A stretch of 64,000 bases of DNA from Rhodococcus sp. 06-235-1A (GTDB taxonomy: Bacteria; Actinomycetota; Actinomycetes; Mycobacteriales; Mycobacteriaceae): positions 536,468 through 600,467 of the forward strand of contig NZ_NOYI01000013.1 in NCBI RefSeq assembly GCF_002258785.1. The letters run 5' to 3'. Shown piece by piece: positions 8,008 through 17,261 of this stretch (positions are counted from its first letter, which is position 1; the number at the start of each line of letters is the position of its first letter). The translations under genes were made by a program, and so were the position numbers. The notes under the pieces are model-generated. The model did no database searches, had not been told where the DNA came from, and saw only the letters and a list, made by a program, of their open reading frames with translations.

Positions 8008-9342
8008 ATGGCAATTCGGACCTATGTCCGCACGGCTGCGGTGCTGAGCGTCACCTCGCTCGCACTGTTCGGCTGTTCGTCGAGCGACGACTCGGGCTCG
8101 ACCGACTCCACCAGTGCCAGCGGCGGCACTGCAGCCGCGGAAACGACCGTCTCCACCGACTGCACGCCCGAACAGGCCACTGCCGGGGCAACCCCCGACA
8201 CGTCGCCTCTGGTAGTGGGAACCCTCCTCCCCGAGACCGGAACCCTGGCCTTCCTCGGCCCGCCCGAGGTTGCCGGTGTCCAGTTGGCCGTCAACGACGT
8301 GAACGGTGCCGGTGGCGTCCTCGATCAGCCCGTCACGCTCATCCCGGGTGACTCGGGCGATACGACGACCGATACCGCCAACACGACGGTCGACCGCCTG
8401 CTCGCCGGCGGAGCGAACGTCATCGTCGGCGCAGCCTCGTCCTCGGTCTCGCTCAAGGTCATCGACAAGATCGCCAGTGCGGGCGTCGTGCAGTTCTCGC
8501 CGGCCAACACCTCCGATCAGTTCGTCTGCTACCCCGACAAGGGTCAGTACTTCCGTACTGCACCCACCGACGTGCTGCAGGCCCAGGCACTGTCGCAGCT
8601 GATCGCCGAGGACGGCGCGCAGCGCGTGTCCATCCTCGCGCTCAACGATCCCTACGGCACGGGCCTGGCCGCGAACACCGCGAAGAACCTCGAAGAGGCC
8701 GGCATCGCGGCAGATCAGATCCAGACCACGATCTACGATCCGAATGCGCAGTCGTTCAACGCCGAGGTCGACGGTGTGAAGAACTTCAACCCCGACGCCG
8801 TGGCCATCATCGGCTTCGAGGAGTCCGCGAAGATCATCACCCGTATGCACGAGATCGGCATCGGGCCGTCCGACGGCACATTGGTCTACGGCGTCGACGG
8901 CAACATGGGTAATGCCCTGGGCGAATCGGTGGCAGCAGGCCTGTTGAACACGATGCGCGGCACCACCCCGTTGACCGACGTGGGTACTGCGTTCCAGGAC
9001 CGCCTCAAGGGCGTGAACCCGGCACTGGTCGACTTCAACTATGCCGGTGAGTCCTACGACGCAGTCGTCATCTCGGCACTCGCTGCCGAGCAGGCCAAGT
9101 CGACGGCGGGCACCGACATCGCTGCCAACATCAACAGCATCACCAAGGACGGCACCAAGTGCACCAGCTACGCCGAGTGCCTTCCGCTCGTCAAGGCCGG
9201 AACCGATATCGACTACGACGGAATCACCGGCGCGCTGAACTTCAGTGACGCAGGAGAGCCCGCCACAGGTTCTTACGGCAACCTGGTCTTCGGGCCGGAC
9301 AACACGCTGACGACGGACGGATACATCGTCGTCGGTGAGTGA
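8008..9342 (+). CDS. livJ: Branched-chain amino acid-type ABC transporter substrate-binding lipoprotein
   Basis: A 444-residue periplasmic-binding-protein-like lipoprotein of the LivJ/Leu-Ile-Val family. A signal peptide ends in the lipobox LFGC with Cys23 as the lipidated residue. A Ser/Thr/Gly-rich linker follows to about residue 65, then a two-lobe binding domain opening with LVVGTLLPETGTLAFLGPPE. AAGGAGAA lies just upstream of ATG. It is transcribed toward livFGMH, with two terminators between, so it is a separate transcript from the permease operon but surely serves it. The ligand could be leucine/isoleucine/valine, another amino acid, or urea-like; sequence alone does not decide. Confidence 0.92.
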   Translation: MAIRTYVRTAAVLSVTSLALFGCSSSDDSGSTDSTSASGGTAAAETTVSTDCTPEQATAGATPDTSPLVVGTLLPETGTLAFLGPPEVAGVQLAVNDVNGAGGVLDQPVTLIPGDSGDTTTDTANTTVDRLLAGGANVIVGAASSSVSLKVIDKIASAGVVQFSPANTSDQFVCYPDKGQYFRTAPTDVLQAQALSQLIAEDGAQRVSILALNDPYGTGLAANTAKNLEEAGIAADQIQTTIYDPNAQSFNAEVDGVKNFNPDAVAIIGFEESAKIITRMHEIGIGPSDGTLVYGVDGNMGNALGESVAAGLLNTMRGTTPLTDVGTAFQDRLKGVNPALVDFNYAGESYDAVVISALAAEQAKSTAGTDIAANINSITKDGTKCTSYAECLPLVKAGTDIDYDGITGALNFSDAGEPATGSYGNLVFGPDNTLTTDGYIVVGE

Positions 9343-9359
9343 TCTGTAACCGCCACACG

Positions 9360-9404
9360 CCACTGGGCCCGAGTCCTCGATCAGGACTCGGGCCCAGTGG
9401 TTTT
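9360..9404 (+). terminator. Strong intrinsic terminator after livJ
   Basis: An 18-bp perfect stem (CCACTGGGCCCGAGTCCT and its complement, 9360-9377 with 9383-9400), a 5-base loop, then TTTT. Ends the livJ transcript. Confidence 0.9.
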
Positions 9405-9433
9405 CGTACGCGCCTCACGTTCGACAGCAGCGG

Positions 9434-9469
9434 AAAGGCCCCGGTTCGATATCGAACCGGGGCCTTTCG
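9434..9469. terminator. 36-base perfect palindrome, terminator facing livF
   Basis: GAAAGGCCCCGGTTCGAT (9434-9451) is followed directly by its reverse complement. The A and T runs at the outer ends make it a plausible bidirectional terminator. It sits 14 bases beyond the livF stop codon. Confidence 0.8.
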
Positions 9470-9483
9470 TCGTCGAGGACGAC

Positions 9484-10287
9484 CTACGACTTCTTCTCTT
9501 TGCTTCCCGCGAGAGTTCCGAGGTACAGCTCGATGACCTTCGGGTCGTTCATCAGCGCCGGACCGGTATCGGTGTACGCGTTACGGCCCTGATCCAGGAC
9601 GTAGCCGCGGTCGCAGATCTGGAGGCAACGACGGGCATTCTGCTCGACCATGATGATCGAGACGCCCGCCGCATTGATCTTCTTGCAGCGGATGAACACC
9701 TCGTCCTGGAACATCGGCGACAGGCCTGCCGACGGTTCGTCGAGCAGCAGTACCGACGGCTCCATCATCAGGGCACGTCCCATGGCGACCATCTGTCGCT
9801 CGCCACCGGACAACGCGCCTGCCTTGACCTTCTTGCGCTCGCCGAGCAAAGGGAACAGCTCGCTCACGAAATCGAAACGCTCACCGAACTTCTTGGGACG
9901 CAGATAGATTCCCATTTCGAGGTTCTCCTCGATGGTCAGCGACGGGAACACGTTCTGCGTCTGCGGAACATATCCGACACCCTTGGTGACGAGCACGTGT
10001 GCCTCGGCCGAGGTGATGTTGTCACCGCGTAGCTTCACACTTCCCTCACGGACAGCGACCAGTCCGAACAGTGTCTTGAGCAGGGTCGACTTGCCGGCAC
10101 CGTTGGGACCGATGATGCCGACGATCTCGCCGTCGTTGAGGAAGAAGTTGCATTCGCTGAGGATGTTGACACCGGGGATGTACCCGGCGACCAACCCGTC
10201 GGCGCGCAGCAATGCACCTTCGGCCAGACGAGCGTGCTCCCCGGGTGTTGCGGCGAATTCTGCCGGCGTCAATGTCTGTTCGCTCAT
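9484..10287 (-). CDS. livF: Branched-chain amino acid ABC transporter ATP-binding protein LivF
   Basis: A 267-residue cytoplasmic ATPase of the LivF class. It has Walker A GPNGAGKST, signature LSGGERQ, Walker B LLLDEPSAGLSP, and the LivF-type MVEQNARRCLQICDRGYVLDQG ending. A 25-residue N-terminal extension precedes the conserved core. Its ATG at 10287 overlaps the last base of the livG stop codon, so it is translationally coupled. It is the last gene of the livHMGF operon and powers import together with LivG. Confidence 0.95.
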   Translation of the reverse strand: MSEQTLTPAEFAATPGEHARLAEGALLRADGLVAGYIPGVNILSECNFFLNDGEIVGIIGPNGAGKSTLLKTLFGLVAVREGSVKLRGDNITSAEAHVLVTKGVGYVPQTQNVFPSLTIEENLEMGIYLRPKKFGERFDFVSELFPLLGERKKVKAGALSGGERQMVAMGRALMMEPSVLLLDEPSAGLSPMFQDEVFIRCKKINAAGVSIIMVEQNARRCLQICDRGYVLDQGRNAYTDTGPALMNDPKVIELYLGTLAGSKEKKS

Positions 10288-11378
10288 CAGTTGTCCTCCT
10301 TGGCCCGGTGTGAGCCGCCTTCGGCGACATCGGCCGTCGCTGGGCTGACGAACTCCGGTTCCGAAAGATCGCCTCCCGCTTCGAGTTCTTCCTTCTCGGC
10401 CTGCTTCAGTGCCTCCGCCAGTTCGGCGGTCGCCCCGACCGGATTGCCGTCGGCATCGAATTCGAGCGCCTGATCGTGATGGCTACCGAGATAAGCATCG
10501 ACGACGGCACCGTTGTTGGAGAGTTCCTCCGGCGTGGACTCGGCGATGATGCTGCCCTGAGCCATCACCACCACCCAGTCACTGATGTCGCGGATGACGT
10601 CCATGTCGTGTTCGACGAACACCACCGTCATACCGTCGTCGCGCAGCGACTTGATGTGACCCAGGAGTGACTGTGTCAGAGCGGGATTGACCCCGGCCAT
10701 CGGCTCGTCGAGCATGACCACCGACGGATCGGTCATCAGCGCGCGTGCCATCTCCAGAAGTTTGCGCTGGCCGCCCGAGAGCGAGCCGGCCAGGTCGTCG
10801 GCCTTGGCGTCGAGTTTGAAGCGCCCCAGTAGCTCGTATGCGCGTTCGGTGATCTGGCGCTCCTGCGCCTTCCACGTCCACGGCATGAACGTGTTGATCA
10901 TGCGCTCACCGCGCTGACCGGTTGCGCCCAACCGAACATTGTCCAGCACAGTCAGTTTCGACAGCGCTTTGGTCAACTGGAACGTGCGCACCACGCCTTT
11001 GCGTGCCACCTGGTGCGGGTGCATCCGGCCCAGCTCCTGGCCATCCATCGACCAGGTCCCGGTGTCGGGGCGATCGAATCCGGTGAGCAGGTTGAACAGC
11101 GTGGTCTTGCCTGCACCGTTCGGACCGATGAGACCGGTGATGCAACCGCGCTGGATTTCGAGGTGCGCCACGTCGACGGCTTTGAGGCCGCCGAAGGTGC
11201 GGGAGACTCCGTCGACCACCAGGGTGGCGTCGGGTTTGGGTGCGCCGGGTTCGTTGGCGACACCGGCGAAGAGCGACGTGCGTTGATCGCTCGACAGCGC
11301 TTGGGCAGCGCGTGATTCGAGTGTGCTGGCTTTCTTGCTCGGTGCCGCCTTGGCGGCACCGTTGCTCGGGTCAGGCAT
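10287..11378 (-). CDS. livG: Branched-chain amino acid ABC transporter ATP-binding protein LivG
   Basis: A 363-residue ATPase, about 100 longer than the usual ~255. The core (residues ~50-300) has Walker A GPNGAGKTT, signature SLSGGQRK, Walker B VMLDEPMAGVNP and the H-loop VFVEHDMDV. The extra length is a charged and Ala-rich N-terminal tail of about 48 residues and a Glu/Ala-rich C-terminal tail (LAEALKQAEKEELEAGG region). Tails like these occur in rhodococcal LivG proteins and are probably unstructured. It overlaps livM by 8 bases and livF by 1 base. Confidence 0.94.
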   Translation of the reverse strand: MPDPSNGAAKAAPSKKASTLESRAAQALSSDQRTSLFAGVANEPGAPKPDATLVVDGVSRTFGGLKAVDVAHLEIQRGCITGLIGPNGAGKTTLFNLLTGFDRPDTGTWSMDGQELGRMHPHQVARKGVVRTFQLTKALSKLTVLDNVRLGATGQRGERMINTFMPWTWKAQERQITERAYELLGRFKLDAKADDLAGSLSGGQRKLLEMARALMTDPSVVMLDEPMAGVNPALTQSLLGHIKSLRDDGMTVVFVEHDMDVIRDISDWVVVMAQGSIIAESTPEELSNNGAVVDAYLGSHHDQALEFDADGNPVGATAELAEALKQAEKEELEAGGDLSEPEFVSPATADVAEGGSHRAKEDN

Positions 11379-12360
11379 TGAGTTGAACCTCTCGCTTGTT
11401 GCCGAGAATGCCCTGAGGTCTGAACACCATCAACACGGCGATCAGGATTCCCAGGAGCACGAACCGCGTGGCACCGACCTGAGCGCCGGTGAGGTTGAGC
11501 ACCGGGTCGTCGCCGGATATCAGTTGCCGCAGAATCGCATCGGGAATGGACAGCAGGAACCAGAAGAGCATCGCGCCCAGTACCGGGCCGAACACTGTTG
11601 CCGCCCCACCGAGAATCAGAGCGCCGAAGGCGAAGAACGTCTGCGCCGTGGAGTAGAAGTCGGGGTTGATGGACTGAGTTTGCAGTGCGTTGAACACGCC
11701 GCCCATGCCGCCGATGACACCGCCGAGAACCAGCGCCTGCATCTTGTAGACGAAGACGTTCTTGCCCAGTGAGCGGGCCGCGTCCTCGTCTTCACGGACG
11801 GCCTTGAGCACACGTCCCCACGGGCTGTGGGTCAGCAGATAGATCACTCCGCACAGCAGCAGCACCAGCGTCCAGCCGACGAGCATGGCCCACAGGTCGT
11901 TGCCCAGGAATCGCACGCCGAGGAAGCTGTACGACTTGCCGCCCTCGAACGGACTCATGCTGGTGAACGGACCGGCGAAACCGGTGATGCCGTTGGTCGA
12001 CTTGGTCACCGAATCCGTTGCGGTCGAACGAAACACCAAGCGAAGAATTTCCGAGGCCGCGATGGTGACGATCGCGAGATAGTCGGCTCGCAGTCGCAGA
12101 GTCGGAATACCGAGGACCAGAGCAAGCAAGCCTGCCGCAGCGAGACCGACCAGAATGCCGAGCCACAGTGGCTGCTCGTAGGTGATGGTGGTGATGCCGA
12201 CGCCGTAGCCGCCGAGCAGCGCGAAGCCGATCTGCCCGAAATTGAGCAGTCCGGCGTAGCCGAAGTGGAGGTTCAGGCCGATGGCGAGCAGAGCGTAGAA
12301 GATGGCCGACGGGCCGACCAGCTGAGCGAGTGAGATCTGAAGTGCGCCGATGATATCCAT
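11371..12360 (-). CDS. livM: Branched-chain amino acid ABC transporter permease LivM
   Basis: A 329-residue integral membrane permease of the LivM class with about nine hydrophobic segments. The family loops GYAGLLNFGQIGFALLGGYG near the N-terminus and SPWGRVLKAVREDEDAARSLGKN in the cytoplasmic coupling loop are both clear. It forms the transmembrane pore with LivH. It starts 7 bases after the livH stop codon. Confidence 0.94.
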   Translation of the reverse strand: MDIIGALQISLAQLVGPSAIFYALLAIGLNLHFGYAGLLNFGQIGFALLGGYGVGITTITYEQPLWLGILVGLAAAGLLALVLGIPTLRLRADYLAIVTIAASEILRLVFRSTATDSVTKSTNGITGFAGPFTSMSPFEGGKSYSFLGVRFLGNDLWAMLVGWTLVLLLCGVIYLLTHSPWGRVLKAVREDEDAARSLGKNVFVYKMQALVLGGVIGGMGGVFNALQTQSINPDFYSTAQTFFAFGALILGGAATVFGPVLGAMLFWFLLSIPDAILRQLISGDDPVLNLTGAQVGATRFVLLGILIAVLMVFRPQGILGNKREVQLNA

Positions 12361-12367
12361 GTGGTGG

Positions 12368-13753
12368 TCACCCGATCCTTTGTCGCGAGCCGAGGATGCC
12401 CTGTGGTCGGACGACGAGGATGAGAATCAAGACGAGCAACCCTCCGATGTATTTGAGATCGGGATTGATGACCAACGTCGACCACTGCACGAGCAGACCC
12501 ACGATGACGCAACCGAGGAACGCACCGTAGGCCGTTCCCAGTCCGCCGAGCGTGATTCCGGCGAACATCAGCAGCAGGAGCTTGAAGCCCATCTCCCACT
12601 GGACGCGGCCGCCGAGTTCGGAGAGCCCGAACAGCACGCCACCGAGAGCGGCCAAGCCGCCACCGAGGCACCAGACGAACGTGACCACACGCTCGACGTT
12701 GATACCGGAGGACGCGGCGAGGTCCCGGTTGTCGGCCACCGCGCGCATGGCTTTGCCGATCTTGGTGCGCTGCAACATCAGTGCGACGCCGATCAGGACG
12801 ACGACGCTGATGACGATGCAGGCGAGATTGACGTTGGTGATCGACAGCGGCCCCCAGTCGTTCTCGGTCTGAGCCTGGTAGTCGTCGAAGGGCTCGGAAC
12901 GGTCCGAGAAGAAGATCAGGATGAGATAACGCAGCGCGATCGCGAGTCCGATCGTCACCACCAGCTGGGCGATCAGGCCGGTTCGCCGTTTCCGCAGCGG
13001 CCGCCAGATCAGCGCATTGTTGAGCCAGCCGATCGCGACTCCGACGATGATTGCCAGCACCGTGGCCGGAATCAGTTGTATCCCGAGGCTGACGTTGAAG
13101 AACCACGCGGCGACGGCCCCGAGAGTGACGAGTTCACCGTGCGCGAAGTTCGTCAGGCCCGTGGTGCCGAAGATCAGGCTCAGCCCGACCGCGGCGAGCG
13201 CGATGACGAGGCCGAAGCGAAAACCGTCGACGGTGGTGCGGACGAACTTCTCGTAGAACGGGATGCTGGTGGCCGTTCTGGCCTCACCGAACGAGAAGAT
13301 GACGGTGTTGGAACGCCCGGCCTGCACATCACGCTGGACCTCACCCTGAACGCTCACCCCGTCGGGAAGCGTTTCCTGGACGACCTGGAATGTGTATGTG
13401 CCGGGGGACAATTCGAGAGTCCAGCGGCCGCCGGTTTCACTGGTGGTCCGAGCGACTTCGGCACCGCCGGCGTCGAGCGCTGCGACATCGACACCGACGA
13501 GACGTTCGCCACCGTTGTTGAGAGATCCCGCGACGCTGACAGCGTCTGCGGGCGGTGCCTGTTCGGCACTGGTCCCCGGTGCAGCCGGGGGAGTGGGGGT
13601 AGGTTCCTGGGCCAATGCCGGCGCACTGAACAGCAGCGCGGCGATCGAACTCAGAACGGCGAGTAGAAGTGTTCGCTGGAGAAGCCGAACGGCAGATCTT
13701 GCGCGCAACCTCGGCGGTTGCACCTTTCTGGTCCATCGAACATTTGGAGCCAC
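12368..13753 (-). CDS. livH: LivH-type permease with exported N-terminal beta domain
   Basis: A 461-residue protein, about 160 longer than standard LivH. Residues ~22-48 are a signal-like hydrophobic segment ending SAPALAQ; 50-70 is Pro/Ala-rich. Residues ~72-155 look like a carboxypeptidase-regulatory/Ig-like beta domain (VSVAGSLNNGGERLVGVDV, GRWTLELSPGTYTFQV). Residues ~168-461 are the permease, with GTTGLTNFAHGEL and the coupling loop GKAMRAVADNRDLAASSGIN. The GTG start at 13753 has GGAGGA 8 bases upstream. First gene of livHMGF. The beta domain would lie outside the membrane, where it could contact the binding protein (inference). Confidence 0.9.
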   Translation of the reverse strand: MAPNVRWTRKVQPPRLRARSAVRLLQRTLLLAVLSSIAALLFSAPALAQEPTPTPPAAPGTSAEQAPPADAVSVAGSLNNGGERLVGVDVAALDAGGAEVARTTSETGGRWTLELSPGTYTFQVVQETLPDGVSVQGEVQRDVQAGRSNTVIFSFGEARTATSIPFYEKFVRTTVDGFRFGLVIALAAVGLSLIFGTTGLTNFAHGELVTLGAVAAWFFNVSLGIQLIPATVLAIIVGVAIGWLNNALIWRPLRKRRTGLIAQLVVTIGLAIALRYLILIFFSDRSEPFDDYQAQTENDWGPLSITNVNLACIVISVVVLIGVALMLQRTKIGKAMRAVADNRDLAASSGINVERVVTFVWCLGGGLAALGGVLFGLSELGGRVQWEMGFKLLLLMFAGITLGGLGTAYGAFLGCVIVGLLVQWSTLVINPDLKYIGGLLVLILILVVRPQGILGSRQRIG

Positions 13754-13813
13754 GCACGTCCTCCGGACGGTTGTCGTTGTGCCACGGGAATGTGGGTTTC
13801 CTGCAATTGTCGG

Positions 13814-13902
13814 ACTCTATCCGTTGAAACGACGCAAAATCGGCGACTGAGATTTCCGGAAAGTATCGGTTGTGTTTCGCGGCGCACGATGCGCGTCGTG
13901 CG
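13814..13902 (-). promoter_or_regulatory. liv operon promoter region with inverted repeat
   Basis: The 216-base gap between livH and polA must hold the liv promoter. On the minus strand a TAGAGT -10-like box lies at 13814-13819, about 60 bases upstream of the livH start; no convincing -35 was seen. A 7-bp inverted repeat CGCACGA-6-TCGTGCG lies at 13883-13902 further upstream and could be an operator. Confidence 0.35.
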
Positions 13903-13955
13903 GCCGAGCACGACGCCCAGCGAGCATCCGGCTACGAGTTGTCGGACCCGCTACC

Positions 13956-13969
13956 TAGACTGGACAACC
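13956..13969 (+). promoter_or_regulatory. polA -10 box, leaderless arrangement
   Basis: TAGACT at 13956-13961 is followed by 8 bases and the GTG start at 13970, with no Shine-Dalgarno sequence. Confidence 0.55.
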
Positions 13970-16711
13970 GTGAGCCCAGTAACCGAGAACAGTGCAGCGC
14001 CCGCAGCCCTCATCGATGCGAAGGCGGACGGGCAACGTCCCACGTTGCTGCTCATCGACGGCCACTCGATGGCGTTCCGTGCCTTCTTCGCGTTACCTGC
14101 GGACAACTTCAAGACCACAAGCGGTCAGTCCACCAACGCCGTGTACGGGTTCACCTCGATGTTGATCAATCTGCTGCGGGACGAGAAGCCGACGCACATC
14201 GCGGCTGCGTTCGATGTCTCGCGCCAGACCTTCCGCGCCGAGCGGTTCCCCGAGTACAAGGCGAACCGCAGCAAGACGCCCGACGAGTTCGCCGGCCAGG
14301 TCGACATCACCAAGGACGTACTCGGGGCCATGGGCATCCCGGTGATGGCAGAGGCGGGATTCGAAGCGGACGACATCATCGCCACTCTGGTGACGCAGGC
14401 CGAGGCGCTCGGGTACCGCGTTCTGGTGGTGACCGGCGACCGCGATGCACTGCAGTTGGTGACCGACAACGTCACGGTGCTGTACCCGCGCAAGGGAGTT
14501 TCGGACCTGACCCGGTTCACCCCCGAGGAGGTCGCCACCAAGTACGGTTTGACGCCGTCGCAGTATCCGGATTTCGCAGCGCTGCGCGGAGACCCGAGTG
14601 ACAACCTCCCCGGCATTCCCGGCGTCGGTGAGAAGACGGCAACCAAATGGATCATCGAATACGGTTCGCTGACCGCTCTTGTCGACAACGTGGACAAGGT
14701 CAAGGGCAAGGTGGGAGACGCACTGCGCGCCAACTTGTCGAGTGTGGTGCTCAATCGTGAGCTCACCGAAATGGTGCGCGATGTGCCGTTGCCGTACACC
14801 CCGGATCAGCTCGAACTGGCTCCGTGGGATCGCGAGAAGATCCACGCGCTGTTCGACGATCTGGAGTTCCGCATTCTGCGGGACCGGCTCTTCGAGACGC
14901 TCGCATCGGTCGAACCCGAGGCAGAAGAAGGCTTCGACGTCCGCGGTGGCATCGTCGCGCCGGGCGACCTTGCCGCCTGGCTGGACGAGCACGCGTCCGA
15001 CGGCAGGCGCAGCGGCCTGTCCATCCTCGGTCCACGCAGGCCTTTCGACAGCGACGCGACGTCCTTGGCCATCGCCGCGGCCGACGGGGAAGGCGCGTTC
15101 GTCACGACCACGGCCCTCGACGAATCCGACGAGCGCGCGCTCGCGGCCTGGCTCGCCGATCCGGCGCAACCCAAGGCGCTGCACGAAGCGAAGTGGGCGT
15201 TGCACGCGGTGCGCGGACGTGGGTGGACCCTCGCAGGGTTGACCACCGACACCGCTCTGGCCGCGTATCTCGTTCGACCGGGACAACGATCGTTCAATCT
15301 CGACGACCTGTCGCTGCGCTACCTCAAGCGTGAACTCCGCGTCGAAGACGCGGGTGAAGGCCAGATGTCGCTCCTCGATGCCGAGGACACCGCTGATGCG
15401 GCGTTCGCCGAGGGAGAGATCCTCAAGGCGCGGGCCGTCATCGACCTGGCCGAGGCCCTGGACGCCGAGCTCGCTGCCATCGAATCGACCACATTGCTCT
15501 CCGAGATGGAGTTGCCGCTGCTGACGGTCTTGGCCGATGTCGAAGCGACCGGCATCGCCGTCGACAGTGACCACCTTCGCTCGCTGCAGTCCGGTTTTGC
15601 CGCACAAGTGGACGAGGCCGCCAATGCCGCGTACGGCGTGATCGACAAGCAGATCAACCTCGGGTCACCGAAGCAGTTGCAGGTGGTGCTGTTCGAGGAA
15701 CTCGACATGCCCAAGACCAAGAAGACCAAGACCGGCTACACCACCGATGCCGATGCGCTGCAGGGGTTGTTCGAGAAGACCGAACACCCGTTCCTGAAGT
15801 TCCTGCTCGATCACCGAGATGCAACGCGTATGAAGGTGACGGTCGACGGCCTGCTGAAGTCGGTTGCCGACGACGGACGCATCCACACCACGTTCAACCA
15901 GACCGTTGCGGCCACCGGGCGACTGTCGTCCACCGAACCCAACCTGCAGAACATCCCGGTGCGCAACGAGGCGGGACGCCACATCCGCGACGGCTTCGTC
16001 GTCGGGGCGGGATACGACACCCTTCTCACGGCCGACTACAGCCAGATCGAAATGCGCATCATGGCGCACGTCTCCGGCGACGAAGGCCTGATCGAGGCGT
16101 TCAACACCGGCGAGGATCTGCACAGTTTCGTCGGTGCCAGGGCGTTCGGCGTGCCGATCGAGGAGGTCACCCCCGAACTGCGCCGCCGGGTCAAGGCGAT
16201 GTCGTACGGATTGGCCTACGGACTGAGCGCATTCGGTCTCGCCGCGCAGCTCAAGATCTCCACCGACGAAGCGAAGCAGCAGATGGAGGCGTACTTCGCG
16301 CGGTTCGGCGGCGTCCGTGACTACCTACGCAACGCCGTCGAGGAAGCGCGCAAGGTGGGGTACACCTCCACGCTGTACGGCAGGCGCCGGTACTTGCCGG
16401 ATCTCAACAGCGACAATCGTCAGCGCCGCGAGGTCGCCGAGCGTGCCGCCCTCAACGCCCCGATCCAGGGCACCGCTGCAGACATCATCAAGGTGGCGAT
16501 GATCGACGTGCACCGATCGCTGGCGGAATCGACGCTGAAATCACGAATGCTGTTGCAGGTGCACGACGAATTGGTGCTCGAGGTAGTCGACTCCGAGCGC
16601 GAGGAGGTCGAGGCGCTGGTTCGCGACAAGATGTCCTCGGCCATCGAACTGTCGGTGCCCTTGGAAGTCTCGGTCGGCACCGGTCGCAGCTGGGATGCAG
16701 CAGCTCACTGA
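13970..16711 (+). CDS. polA: DNA polymerase I
   Basis: A 913-residue repair and Okazaki-fragment polymerase. Residues ~20-310 are the 5'-3' exonuclease (LLLIDGHSMAFRAFFALP, FEADDIIATL, GDPSDNLPGIPGVG). The middle domain (~330-520) has the proofreading fold but lacks a recognisable full set of catalytic acidic residues, as in mycobacterial Pol I. The C-terminal polymerase has TADYSQIEMRIMAH (motif A), the finger helix ending MSYGLAYGLSAFGLA, and LLQVHDELVLEV (motif C). GTG 13970 was chosen because of the -10 box 8 bases upstream and the match to the family N-terminus; the open frame extends upstream without such support. Confidence 0.96.
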   Translation: MSPVTENSAAPAALIDAKADGQRPTLLLIDGHSMAFRAFFALPADNFKTTSGQSTNAVYGFTSMLINLLRDEKPTHIAAAFDVSRQTFRAERFPEYKANRSKTPDEFAGQVDITKDVLGAMGIPVMAEAGFEADDIIATLVTQAEALGYRVLVVTGDRDALQLVTDNVTVLYPRKGVSDLTRFTPEEVATKYGLTPSQYPDFAALRGDPSDNLPGIPGVGEKTATKWIIEYGSLTALVDNVDKVKGKVGDALRANLSSVVLNRELTEMVRDVPLPYTPDQLELAPWDREKIHALFDDLEFRILRDRLFETLASVEPEAEEGFDVRGGIVAPGDLAAWLDEHASDGRRSGLSILGPRRPFDSDATSLAIAAADGEGAFVTTTALDESDERALAAWLADPAQPKALHEAKWALHAVRGRGWTLAGLTTDTALAAYLVRPGQRSFNLDDLSLRYLKRELRVEDAGEGQMSLLDAEDTADAAFAEGEILKARAVIDLAEALDAELAAIESTTLLSEMELPLLTVLADVEATGIAVDSDHLRSLQSGFAAQVDEAANAAYGVIDKQINLGSPKQLQVVLFEELDMPKTKKTKTGYTTDADALQGLFEKTEHPFLKFLLDHRDATRMKVTVDGLLKSVADDGRIHTTFNQTVAATGRLSSTEPNLQNIPVRNEAGRHIRDGFVVGAGYDTLLTADYSQIEMRIMAHVSGDEGLIEAFNTGEDLHSFVGARAFGVPIEEVTPELRRRVKAMSYGLAYGLSAFGLAAQLKISTDEAKQQMEAYFARFGGVRDYLRNAVEEARKVGYTSTLYGRRRYLPDLNSDNRQRREVAERAALNAPIQGTAADIIKVAMIDVHRSLAESTLKSRMLLQVHDELVLEVVDSEREEVEALVRDKMSSAIELSVPLEVSVGTGRSWDAAAH

Positions 16712-16745
16712 ATCGGGCCAGCGCACTGATCCAACCCATGGCACA

Positions 16746-16785
16746 GCGAAGGGCCGCTCACCGAACTCGGTGAGCGGCCCTTCGC
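16746..16785. terminator. Hairpin between polA and thioredoxin gene
   Basis: A 19-bp perfect stem (GCGAAGGGCCGCTCACCGA and complement) with a 2-base loop, located in the convergent gap. There is no U-run, so it probably serves both strands as a stable end structure. Confidence 0.7.
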
Positions 16786-16803
16786 GTCGTGCTGAGTGAA
16801 GAA

Positions 16804-17175
16804 CTACTCCGCAGCGGGAGCCTGCTCGGCGATCTGCTGACGCACGACATCCATGTCGAGGGCCTTGATCTGCCCAACGAGGTCTTCGAGCGCTGGTGCG
16901 GGCAACGCGCCGGGCTGTGCATAGACGAGGATTCCTTCGCGGAACGCCATGATCGTCGGAATCGACTGGATCTGAGCTGCCGCGGCGAGGCCCTGCTCTG
17001 CTTCGGTGTCCACCTTGGCGTGCACGACGTCGGGGTGTGCATCGGACGACTTCTCGAAGGTCGGCGCGAATTGGCGGCACGGTCCGCACCATGATGCCCA
17101 GAAATCGACCAACACCACGTCGTTGCTCGTCACGATCTCGTCGAAATTCTGCTGGGTCAAAGTCTGAGTGGCCAC
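16804..17175 (-). CDS. Thioredoxin
   Basis: A 123-residue thioredoxin with the active site WCGPC at residues 29-33 preceded by VLVDFWAS, and the cis-proline loop IQSIPTIMAF. No signal peptide, so it is cytoplasmic and reduces disulfides. The C-terminal ~20 residues (after LVGQIKALDMD) extend beyond a minimal thioredoxin fold. The GTG start at 17175 has AAAGGGA 5-6 bases upstream. It lies downstream of a GlxA-type regulator on the same strand with an 86-base gap. Confidence 0.93.
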   Translation of the reverse strand: MATQTLTQQNFDEIVTSNDVVLVDFWASWCGPCRQFAPTFEKSSDAHPDVVHAKVDTEAEQGLAAAAQIQSIPTIMAFREGILVYAQPGALPAPALEDLVGQIKALDMDVVRQQIAEQAPAAE

Positions 17176-17261
17176 GCGGTCCCTTTCGATTGATTGCGCT
17201 TCTGGTGTGTCTCAACGCAGGTACTCGCCGGAATCATCCCGGCTGCGTCGGAACGCCTGCG

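Noticed and set aside
7993..9363. 456-codon minus-strand frame across livJ
   Set aside because: Antisense shadow of the binding-protein gene; no ribosome-binding site or similarity.
9434..9469. 36-base palindrome considered as an operator
   Set aside because: It lies just after the livF stop codon beside another terminator and has A/T runs at its ends, so a terminator is the simpler reading.
12350..13666. 438-codon plus-strand frame across livH
   Set aside because: Shadow of the permease gene, very Asp/Glu/Arg-rich with no fold.
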